From an uncultured Clostridia bacterium (lineage in GTDB: Bacteria > Bacillota > Clostridia > Christensenellales > Aristaeellaceae): a DNA stretch of 64,000 nt. The notes under the pieces are model-generated. The model was not told the DNA's origin. It made no database searches and saw only the letters and a list, made by a program, of their open reading frames with translations. Positions 57,714-64,000 of this stretch are shown piece by piece (the first letter of the stretch is position 1; each line of letters opens with the position of its first letter). Where the stretch lies: contig CAKURR010000004.1 in NCBI GenBank assembly GCA_934675735.1, positions 1-64,000 of the forward strand, given 5' to 3'. The translations under genes and the position numbers were made by a program.

Positions 57714-58398
57714 TACATCCGGTCCGGCATGCGGCGTGGCGATTATGGCGGACGGCAGGCTGGTTTACGAGGCGGAGCTGACGCATAAGCAGACGCACAG
57801 CCAGCGCGTCATGCCGATGGTGGACACGGCGCTGCAAATGAGCGACATGACGCTTGCGGACATGGATGTGCTCGGCGCGGTGGTCGGCCCCGGCTCGTTC
57901 ACGGGCGTGCGCATCGGCGTTTCCACGGTGAAGGCGCTGGCGCATGCGGCGAACAAGCCCTGCATCGCGGTGGACGCGCTGGAAGCGCTGGCCGCCAATG
58001 TGACGGCGTTTGACGGCGTGGTCTGCCCGATTCTCGACGCGCGCGCCCAGCAGGTCTACGGCGCGATGTTCCGAAACGGCGAGCGCGTGCTTGACGACAT
58101 CGTGGAGAAGCTGACGCTGTTCCTCGACCGCGTGGAGGCGGCGGGGGAAAACGCGCTGTTCCTCGGGGACGGCGCGCCCGGGTTTGAAGCGGCGATTCGC
58201 GAGCGGCTGGGCGAAAAGGCGCACTTCGTGAAGCCGCAGCACAACGGCCTGCGCGCGGGAAGCGCCTGCACCGTGGCGGCCGAAAGGCTGGCGAAGGGCG
58301 AAGCGGCGCCGGATTACATCACGCTGCTCCCGCTGTATCTGCGCGCGCCGCAGGCCGAACGCGAGCGCGCCGCGCGGGAAGGAGCGCAGCATGGCTGA
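57694..58398 (+). CDS. tsaB: tRNA threonylcarbamoyladenosine biosynthesis protein TsaB
   Basis: TsaB is the scaffold partner of TsaD in t6A synthesis. The 234-residue actin-like ASKHA protein begins MNILMVDTSGPACGVAIM and carries GAVVGPGSFTGVRIGVSTVKALA, the diagnostic motif, then CPILDARAQQVYGAMF. It overlaps tsaE by 20 bases and rimI by eight. tsaE-tsaB-rimI is a conserved order; tsaD is not in the window. Confidence 0.95.
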   Translation: MNILMVDTSGPACGVAIMADGRLVYEAELTHKQTHSQRVMPMVDTALQMSDMTLADMDVLGAVVGPGSFTGVRIGVSTVKALAHAANKPCIAVDALEALAANVTAFDGVVCPILDARAQQVYGAMFRNGERVLDDIVEKLTLFLDRVEAAGENALFLGDGAPGFEAAIRERLGEKAHFVKPQHNGLRAGSACTVAAERLAKGEAAPDYITLLPLYLRAPQAERERAAREGAQHG

Positions 58399-58870
58399 GC
58401 CGTTTATCCGCCCCATCCGCGAGGAGGACGTGAAGCAGATTCACGAAATCGAAAAGGCGTGCTTTGCGATGCCGTGGTCGGAGGAATCCATCCTGCACGA
58501 CGTGAAGGAAAACGTCGTGGCGCGCTGGCTGGTGCTCGACGACGGAAACGGCGGGGTGCTGGCCTATGCGGGCATGTGGTTTGTGCTCGACGAGGCGCAT
58601 GTGTGCAACGTGGCCGTTCGGCCCGACAGCCGCGGCAGGGGATACGGAAAGCGGATTTTCAACGCGCTCATCGATTTGGCGACGGAAAACAGCATGGCGA
58701 TGATGACGCTGGAAGTGCGCCGCTCGAACACGGTCGCCCAGAACCTGTATCACGCCTGCGGTATGCTGGACGTGGGGTATCGCAAGCGGTATTACGAGGA
58801 TAATAAAGAGGACGCGCTGATTATGTACCGCGACTTCGTGTATCCCGCAGACGGCGAAAACGGGGCCTGA
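58391..58870 (+). CDS. rimI: ribosomal-protein-alanine N-acetyltransferase RimI-like
   Basis: The 159-residue GNAT acetyltransferase shows the CoA-binding signature VAVRPDSRGRGYGKRIFNALI and the RimI-like end VRRSNTVAQNLYHACGMLDVGYRKRYYEDNKEDALIM. It starts with IRPIREEDVKQIHEIEKACF. RimI acetylates the N-terminus of ribosomal protein S18 in E. coli; in Firmicutes the gene usually follows tsaB, as here. Substrate is inferred from synteny and motif. Confidence 0.92.
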   Translation: MAEPFIRPIREEDVKQIHEIEKACFAMPWSEESILHDVKENVVARWLVLDDGNGGVLAYAGMWFVLDEAHVCNVAVRPDSRGRGYGKRIFNALIDLATENSMAMMTLEVRRSNTVAQNLYHACGMLDVGYRKRYYEDNKEDALIMYRDFVYPADGENGA

Positions 58871-58903
58871 GGCGGCAAAAGACGTAAAAACAGCATACAA
58901 TTC

Positions 58904-58944
58904 GGGGGCAGCGGCGCGGTCAATCGGCGTTGCCCCCTTTTCTT
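58904..58944 (+). terminator. terminator after tsaE-tsaB-rimI
   Basis: GGGGGCAGCG and CGTTGCCCCC pair (one G-U) around a 14-base loop, followed by TTTTCTTTT. Confidence 0.88.
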
Positions 58945-59018
58945 TTGGCGAAAAATGGAGTACAATATTAGAATCCGAAATAATGGGGATGACTAGGACA
59001 AGGAATAGGGGAGAAGGC

Positions 59019-59813
59019 ATGCAGCTTGAAATTCGCGGGGCGACGGTCGATGTGACGGTGAGCGGGAACTCGGGGCGCGGCGTGCTGTTGCTGCACGGGT
59101 TCATGTGCTCGGCGCAGATGATGAGCAGCGTGCAGGAAGCGCTTTGCGGCCAGATGCGCGTGGCGGCGATTGATTTCCCCGGCCACGGCAAAAACGGCAG
59201 GAGCGCGCCGCCGCCGAAGCCCTGGGGTGTGCCGGACTATATGGAGATGACCGCCGAAGTGATTCGGCGGCTGAACCTCGCGCCATGCGACATTGTGGCG
59301 CATTCCTTCGGCGCGCGGGTGGCGATTCTGCTGGCGGCGACATACCCTGAGCTTGTGGGGAGAATGATTCTGACCGGCGCGGCGGGCATCAAGAAGCCGC
59401 AGACCGGCGGGGCGACGATGAAGCAGCGGGTCTACAAGGGCCTTCGCGGCGCGGTGAACCTGATGGATAAGACGCACCTGTTCGGCAGCCTGCCGGAAAA
59501 GGGGCGGGAAGCGCTGGTGCAGAAATTCGGCTCGGCGGATTACAAGGCGCTGACGCCGGAAATGCGCAAGACGTTCGTCAAAATCATTTCGCTGGATTTG
59601 ACCGACGAGCTGCCGCGCATCAAAGCGCCGACGCTTTTATACTGGGGTGCGGAGGACACCGAAACCCCGCTTTGGATGGGCAGACTGATGGAGGAAAAAA
59701 TCCCCGACGCGGGGCTGGTCGTGCAGGAGGGGGCGGGCCATTTCGCCTATCTGGAGCACAATCGGGCGTTCCTGCGCATCGCGAAAAATTTCCTGCTGGA
59801 GGGTAGAGCGTGA
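59019..59813 (+). CDS. alpha/beta hydrolase linked to Mur-ligase and Ddl-like genes
   Basis: The 264-residue hydrolase has oxyanion-hole HGFMCSAQMM, the nucleophile motif VAHSFGARVA (Ser with an Ala-His instead of Gly-x before it), Asp in WGAEDTETP and His in GAGHFAYLEHN. The catalytic triad is complete. ATG 59019 follows GGGAGAAGG. Its stop overlaps the Mur-ligase start by four bases. Function is unknown; context suggests hydrolysis or transfer on a peptidoglycan precursor or an amino-acid ester. Confidence 0.85.
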   Translation: MQLEIRGATVDVTVSGNSGRGVLLLHGFMCSAQMMSSVQEALCGQMRVAAIDFPGHGKNGRSAPPPKPWGVPDYMEMTAEVIRRLNLAPCDIVAHSFGARVAILLAATYPELVGRMILTGAAGIKKPQTGGATMKQRVYKGLRGAVNLMDKTHLFGSLPEKGREALVQKFGSADYKALTPEMRKTFVKIISLDLTDELPRIKAPTLLYWGAEDTETPLWMGRLMEEKIPDAGLVVQEGAGHFAYLEHNRAFLRIAKNFLLEGRA

Positions 59814-61360
59814 AGTTTCTTTTGACGTTGATACAGGCGGTCGGGCTGGGCTGCGCAAGCGCCGCGGCCGGACGGCGCGTGATGCATTATTTGCAGCTGG
59901 AAAGCTATCAGCTGCCGGGCTATGTGAAGAGCGTGAAGCGCAACGCCGGGCGCGCGCTGATTCCGCCGATTGCGATGGCGGCCGTCGGCGTGGCGGCGCT
60001 GAAGGTGAGCGGGCTTTCCGGTCTGGCGCTGCTGCTGGAAGCGCTGGCGGCGGCGCTGCTGACGCGGCAGGCGGCGAAGGAGAAGGCAAAGAAGCCTTTT
60101 GTCGTGACCGAGCGTGTGAAGCGGCTGATTGCGGTGCACGCTGCGGTGAACACGCTGCTGGCGCTGGCACTGCTGTCGGTTTCGCCCGTGCTGGGCTATC
60201 TGATGCCCGCGTTTGAACCCGCGCTGCTGATGCTGGCGGCGGTTATCGCCGCACCGATGGAAAAGCACATCGCGGGGCAGTTTGTCAAAGACGCGCAGGC
60301 GCGGCTGGCTGCCTGCCCGGACCTGATTAAAATCGGCATCACGGGCAGTTACGGCAAGACAAGCACGAAGTTTTTGCTGCGCGACATTCTCTCGGTGAAA
60401 TACAACGTGTTGGCCACGCCGTCGAGCTTCAACACGACGATGGGCGTAACCCGCGTCATCCGCGAACAGCTCACCCCCGCGCATCAGGTGTTCATCGCCG
60501 AGATGGGCGCGCGCCATGTGGGCGACATCCGCGAGCTGGTGGAGCTGGTGCATCCGCAGATGGGCCTGATTACATCCGTCGGCCCGCAGCACCTGGATAC
60601 GTTCGGTACGATTGAGCGCGTGCGGGACACGAAATACGAGCTGATTGAGGGCCTGCCGAAGGACGGCACGGCGATTTTCGCGCGCGACGGCGCTATCTGC
60701 GAGCAGCTGTTTGACCGCTGCACGCTGGAAAAGAAGTATAAGCCGGGCATGCTGGCGGACGCAAAAGACATGGCCTGCGGCCCGTGGGGCACGCGGTTCA
60801 CGCTGACAGATGTGCAGACCGGCGAGGAGGCCGCCTGCCAGACGCGGCTGCTCGGCGAGCATTCCATCTCCAACCTGCTGCTGTGCTGCACGGCGGCGCG
60901 CGCGCTGGGCATGACGCTCGAGGAAATCGCGCTGGGCGTGTCGCGCTGTCAGCCCGTCGAGCATCGGCTGGAGCTGCTGGACGGCGGCGCGGGCGTGAGC
61001 ATCATCGACGACGCGTTCAACGCGAATCCGGTCGGCGCGCAGTGCGCGCTGCGGGTCATCAAGGGCTTCCCGGGGCGGCGCATCATCATCACGCCGGGCA
61101 TGGTGGAGCTGGGCGGCAAAGAGGACGAATTTAACCGCACATTCGGCGGACAGATGGCCGACAGTGTGGATATCGCGATTCTGGTCGGCAGAAAGCATAC
61201 GCAGCCCATCGTAGACGGGCTTACAAAAGCGGGCTTCCCGCAGGAAAACATACATGTGGTCGGCAGTCTCGAAGAGAGCACGACCCTGCTGCACAGCATG
61301 ATGCGCGCGGGCGACGTGGTGCTCTATGAAAACGATCTGCCGGATAATTACAGCGAGTGA
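59810..61360 (+). CDS. membrane-anchored Mur ligase family protein (MurF-like)
   Basis: The 516-residue protein starts with a membrane-associated region of about 155 residues (hydrophobic helices near 5-20, 50-85, 102-150). Mur ligase domains follow: P-loop GITGSYGKTSTKFLL, AEMGARHVGDIRELVEL, TSVGPQHLDTFGTIERV, then EHRLELLDGG, IDDAFNANPVGA and TPGMVELGG. The central and C-terminal parts resemble MurF (D-Ala-D-Ala adding), but ordinary MurF lacks membrane helices. The next gene is a Ddl-like dipeptide ligase, consistent with a MurF-Ddl pair acting at the membrane. Confidence 0.87.
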   Translation: MKFLLTLIQAVGLGCASAAAGRRVMHYLQLESYQLPGYVKSVKRNAGRALIPPIAMAAVGVAALKVSGLSGLALLLEALAAALLTRQAAKEKAKKPFVVTERVKRLIAVHAAVNTLLALALLSVSPVLGYLMPAFEPALLMLAAVIAAPMEKHIAGQFVKDAQARLAACPDLIKIGITGSYGKTSTKFLLRDILSVKYNVLATPSSFNTTMGVTRVIREQLTPAHQVFIAEMGARHVGDIRELVELVHPQMGLITSVGPQHLDTFGTIERVRDTKYELIEGLPKDGTAIFARDGAICEQLFDRCTLEKKYKPGMLADAKDMACGPWGTRFTLTDVQTGEEAACQTRLLGEHSISNLLLCCTAARALGMTLEEIALGVSRCQPVEHRLELLDGGAGVSIIDDAFNANPVGAQCALRVIKGFPGRRIIITPGMVELGGKEDEFNRTFGGQMADSVDIAILVGRKHTQPIVDGLTKAGFPQENIHVVGSLEESTTLLHSMMRAGDVVLYENDLPDNYSE

Positions 61361-61374
61361 GGAGCGTGTTGAGC

Positions 61375-62583
61375 ATGAGTAAAATGAACATTGCGGTTTT
61401 CTTTGGTTCCCGCAGCTGCGAACATGACGTGTCCATCGTTTCGGCGCTGCAATGCATCGAGGCGACGAAGGCGGCGGGCTTTGAGGTGACGCCGGTTTAT
61501 ATCTCCCGCGACGGCCTGTGGTACACGGGCGCGCCGCTTGAAAACATCGAGACTTTCCGCGAGTTTAACCCGATGACCAAGGGCATCACCCGTGTGACCC
61601 TGGATGTGACGGCGAACGCGGGCGACCTGTGGGCGTGGCCGCCGCAGCGCGCGGGCCTGTTTGCCAAAGTGCCCGCCCCGCTCTGCCACATCGACTGCGT
61701 GATTCCCGTGTTCCACGGCTGGCACGGCGAGGACGGCACGATTCAGGGCCTGCTGGAAATGGCGAACATTCCGTATGCGTCCTCCGGCGTGCTCGGCTCG
61801 GCCATCGGCATGGACAAAATCGCGATGAAACAGATTCTGCGCGGCGCGGGCTTCCCCGTGCTGGATTTCGTGTGGTTCACCCGCGAGCAGCTCAAAAACG
61901 ATCGCAAGGCCGTCATCGAACGCGTCGAGAAGGAAATCAAGTATCCGGCGTTCATCAAGCCGGCGGCGCTCGGCTCTTCCATCGGCGTTTCCCGCGCGAA
62001 GAACCGCGACGAGCTGGAGCGCGCGCTCGACGTGGCGGCTTCCTATGACCGCCGCATCCTCGTCGAAGTGGGCGTGGTGCATCCGGTGGAAATCAACTGC
62101 GCGGCACTGGGCTACGGCGAGGACGTGCGCGCTTCCGTCTGCGAAATGCCCGTGCCGAGCAGCAACGACACGTTCTTGGATTTCTGGCAGAAGTATCTGC
62201 GCAACGCGAACACCAAGGGTGAGGACAGCCGCGGCATGAAATCCCTGAGCCGCGTCGTGCCTGCACCCATCGGCGACGAGCTGACGAAGCGCATTCAGAC
62301 GATGACCTGCGACATCTTCAAGCTGCTGGACTGCTGCGGTACCGTGCGCGTGGATTTCATCCTCGACCAGAACGACATGCTCTTTGTCAACGAACCGAAC
62401 ACGATTCCCGGCTCGCTGGCGTTCTACCTGTGGAAGGCGTGCGGCCTTGATTTTCCCAAGCTCATCGAAAAGATGGTGGAGGATGCGCTGCGCGCGCACG
62501 CGGATAAGAACAGCAGCGTGTTTGCCTATGATTCCAGCATCCTCAAAAAGGTTGCGGCGGGCACAAAGGGCAGTAAACGTTAA
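61375..62583 (+). CDS. D-alanine--D-alanine ligase-like ATP-grasp enzyme
   Basis: The 402-residue enzyme joins two D-amino acids using ATP. It has CEHDVSIVSALQ, the GWHGEDGTIQGLLEMANIPYASSGVLGSAIGMDK block, KPAALGSSIGVSRAKN and the Mg-binding VDFILDQNDMLFVNEPNTIPGSLAFYLW. It is longer than typical Ddl by about 40 residues. The central stretch LVEVGVVHPVEINCAALGY replaces the usual E...REI...VLG pattern, so substrate specificity could differ. ATG 61375 follows GAGGAG by about ten bases. It forms a unit with the preceding Mur ligase. Confidence 0.87.
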   Translation: MSKMNIAVFFGSRSCEHDVSIVSALQCIEATKAAGFEVTPVYISRDGLWYTGAPLENIETFREFNPMTKGITRVTLDVTANAGDLWAWPPQRAGLFAKVPAPLCHIDCVIPVFHGWHGEDGTIQGLLEMANIPYASSGVLGSAIGMDKIAMKQILRGAGFPVLDFVWFTREQLKNDRKAVIERVEKEIKYPAFIKPAALGSSIGVSRAKNRDELERALDVAASYDRRILVEVGVVHPVEINCAALGYGEDVRASVCEMPVPSSNDTFLDFWQKYLRNANTKGEDSRGMKSLSRVVPAPIGDELTKRIQTMTCDIFKLLDCCGTVRVDFILDQNDMLFVNEPNTIPGSLAFYLWKACGLDFPKLIEKMVEDALRAHADKNSSVFAYDSSILKKVAAGTKGSKR

Positions 62584-62587
62584 AAAA

Positions 62588-62619
62588 TGAGGCAGAAACG
62601 TAGAAACGGTTCTGCCTCA
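62588..62619. terminator. bidirectional terminator between the Ddl-like and LUD genes
   Basis: TGAGGCAGAA and TTCTGCCTCA pair around a 12-base loop. The minus strand has TTTTTT after the stem, the plus strand AAAAGG. Confidence 0.75.
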
Positions 62620-62640
62620 AAAGGATTTATCCGATTTTTA

Positions 62641-62708
62641 TCTTCGCGGAGCGAAGATGGATGGGGTTTGGGGACTTGTCCCCAAGCGGGTTTGGGCGGC
62701 AGCCCAAC
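62641..62708 (+). repeat. three-hairpin intergenic element, copy 7
   Basis: H1 is TCTTCGC-GGA-GCGAAGA (62641-62657). H2 is TTGGGGAC-TT-GTCCCCAA (62668-62685). H3 is TTGGGC-GGCA-GCCCAA (62692-62707). It ends 12 bases from the stop codon of the LUD-domain gene. Confidence 0.85.
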
Positions 62709-62719
62709 GTTTCCTATCG

Positions 62720-63334
62720 TCAGTACCCCAAATCTTCGTTGATGAGCACGACCTGCGTGCGCTTGCTGCCGGGGGCGCGCTCAAAGGCCACGGTGATATT
62801 GCACATGGTATCCGTGCACTTGGCGGGGTTGCAGTGCCCCGTCTCGACGCACGGTGAATGGAGATGCTGGCGGCGCGCATTCTGCGGGCAGGCGACTTCC
62901 TTGATGCGTTTAACCGCCTGAGCGTAGCCGCCCGAAACGATTTTGTTGCGCCCGATGAGCACATACACCGTGCCCGGGCCGTAACACATCGCGCCGACAC
63001 GGTTGCCGTTGCCGTCAATCTGCACCATCAGGCCGTCCTCGGTGACGGCATTGGCGGAACAGACGTACAGCGGCGCGTTCATCGCCTCGTGCAGCAGCGC
63101 GGGGCGCTCGGGCTTGGGCGTCTCCCAGTGCCAGAGCACCTTGTGGCCGTGCGCGCGGAGCAGCGTTTCAAGCCCCATCTGTTTGGCGGTCATGCAGCCG
63201 CCGAAACCGACGGTCTCCCCGTCGGGCATATCCGAAAGCAGATAATCCGCCGCATCCTTCGCGGTTTCGCAAATCACAACCTCAAACCCGCGTCGGCGCA
63301 GCGCGGCGGCGGTCTTTTCAAGCTTTTCCATCAT
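62720..63334 (-). CDS. LUD-domain protein (LutC/YkgG-like) with a C-terminal cysteine cluster
   Basis: The 204-residue protein begins MMEKLEKTAAALRRRGFEVVICETAKDAADYLLSDMPDGETVGFGGCMTAKQMG, which matches the LUD (DUF162) domain of LutC-type proteins. The segment ACPQNARRQHLHSPCVETGHCNPAKCTDTMCNITV contains six cysteines near the C-terminus, suggesting a metal or Fe-S site. In lactate-utilisation operons LutC is encoded with LutA and LutB; neither is visible here, so this is a standalone LUD protein. GGGAGG precedes the ATG. Confidence 0.85.
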   Translation of the reverse strand: MMEKLEKTAAALRRRGFEVVICETAKDAADYLLSDMPDGETVGFGGCMTAKQMGLETLLRAHGHKVLWHWETPKPERPALLHEAMNAPLYVCSANAVTEDGLMVQIDGNGNRVGAMCYGPGTVYVLIGRNKIVSGGYAQAVKRIKEVACPQNARRQHLHSPCVETGHCNPAKCTDTMCNITVAFERAPGSKRTQVVLINEDLGY

Positions 63335-63433
63335 GATGCAGATTCCTCCCTGTCGCTTGGATGATTTCATTATACCAGCTCGGCGGGCGGGAGAAAAGGG
63401 CATAGCGAAAAAAGAAACGGAGGCGGAGCGGCC

Positions 63434-64000
63434 TTGCTGGATGAATGGATGGAACAAAAGGTGGACGAGGCCTGTGAAGTCGTTCCGGCCTATGTCAACC
63501 CGCGCAAAATTCGGCTGGCCAGCTCGCATGTCGGCTGGCGGCTGTATCTCTACGGAAGCAGCATCCGGCGCGCGGTGAGCGGCTTCTTCGTCCATATCCG
63601 TTCCGAACAGGATATGGATATCTTTCTGCGCGAAACGGCGGAGAAGAGTGACACGACGATTGCCCGCGTCAAACGGTTTCTGCGGGAAAAAGCGCGGCTG
63701 CTGGCCGTGCTCGACGATGCGGGCATGCGGCTTCGGTTCGCGGCGACGCTCTTCCTCTTCGGGCTGGCGGCGCTGGGCACGCTGGCCGTCGGCGGGCGGG
63801 AGATGGCGCTCTGCGCGCTTGCGGCCTGTCTGCTGCTGCTCTCGGCGGCGATGGAGCTGGGGTATGAGCCGATTTGCGCGGGCATTCGGCAGCGATATCT
63901 GTTTTCCGTCGTTCTGCGCATGCTGGCGCTGACCGCGCCGCTGGCGGATTACTTCGCCCGCTATCTGGCGGGGGGCGTGGCGAGCAACGTGGTGCTGCAA
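63434..64000 (+). CDS. unidentified membrane protein, 3' end beyond the window
   Basis: Frame 2 is open from TTG 63434 to the window edge (189 codons). GGAGGCGGAG lies just upstream of TTG; ATG 63449 is the alternative start. The soluble N-terminal part (about 95 residues; KIRLASSHVGWRLYLYGSSIRRAVSG, then an Arg/Lys-rich helix) leads to two or three hydrophobic segments (about 96-118, 120-135, 150-170). No family was recognised. Codon use (GC-rich third positions) matches neighbours, which argues it is real. Confidence 0.6.
   Translation, partial: MLDEWMEQKVDEACEVVPAYVNPRKIRLASSHVGWRLYLYGSSIRRAVSGFFVHIRSEQDMDIFLRETAEKSDTTIARVKRFLREKARLLAVLDDAGMRLRFAATLFLFGLAALGTLAVGGREMALCALAACLLLLSAAMELGYEPICAGIRQRYLFSVVLRMLALTAPLADYFARYLAGGVASNVVLQ

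Noticed and set aside
62720..63334. lutABC lactate-utilisation operon
   Set aside because: Only the LUD-domain gene is present; neighbours are a Ddl-like gene and an unknown membrane protein.

Overview
The window looks like a chromosome segment of a GC-rich (by eye around 60%), anaerobic, probably gut-associated member of the Clostridia. This is inferred from gene content: an A-type flavodiiron protein, a DUF3794/SPOCS protein of the spore-coat SipL type, an FMN-riboswitch-controlled ECF riboflavin transporter, two YitT proteins, a DegV protein, LuxS, and a sortase-assembled pilus locus. The species cannot be named from the sequence. No rRNA, CRISPR array, prophage or insertion sequence is visible. 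Two tRNA genes (Glu-CTC, Gln-CTG) are present.

Layout. 1-8100: end of an unknown gene, dusB, an SdpI-family membrane protein, a flavodiiron protein, enolase overlapping a TauE/SafE-like permease, a four-SH3 secreted protein, and an aminotransferase with a structured leader. 8095-13732: an RluA-type pseudouridine synthase, a polar amino-acid ABC transporter (ATPase and permease on minus, binding protein divergent on plus), an iron-type alcohol dehydrogenase and a second aminotransferase. 14045-19061: an orphan MNT-type nucleotidyltransferase, a tctCBA tripartite tricarboxylate transporter, two tRNAs and a TraX-family protein. 19404-23124: an OmpR-type two-component pair, DegV and YitT. 23331-26687: a giant secreted CxxC-repeat protein. 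26782-32477: mtnN-luxS (activated methyl cycle) and a moxR/DUF58/transglutaminase operon. 32675-37021: birA, acpS, nnr, a lone MazF and a second YitT. 37153-39880: a BMP-family binding protein and the SipL-like protein.

40429-53510 is the showpiece. It is an operon-like run of six genes: a repeat-rich secreted protein with SH3-like and Ig-like parts, a 1311-residue surface adhesin (LPSVG), a backbone pilin (LPVTG), a class C sortase, a minor pilin (LPQTG), and a membrane-anchored fusion of a class B sortase with a C39-like cysteine peptidase. It starts behind an AT-rich leader with a consensus promoter and ends at a strong terminator. The likely sequence of events is polymerisation of the shaft by the class C sortase, tip and base placement of the LPSVG and LPQTG proteins, and wall attachment or processing by the fusion protein.

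53666-64000: a MATE exporter, Gph-like and YdcF-like genes, FMN riboswitch-ribU, tsaE-tsaB-rimI, an alpha/beta-hydrolase with a membrane-anchored Mur ligase and a D-Ala-D-Ala-ligase-like ATP-grasp enzyme, a LUD-domain protein and a truncated membrane protein.

A second theme is a family of short intergenic elements, each built of up to three consecutive small-loop hairpins. At least seven clear copies and one remnant occur. One pair is head-to-head, several sit just upstream of ribosome binding sites, and one supplies the 3' end of the MATE reading frame.
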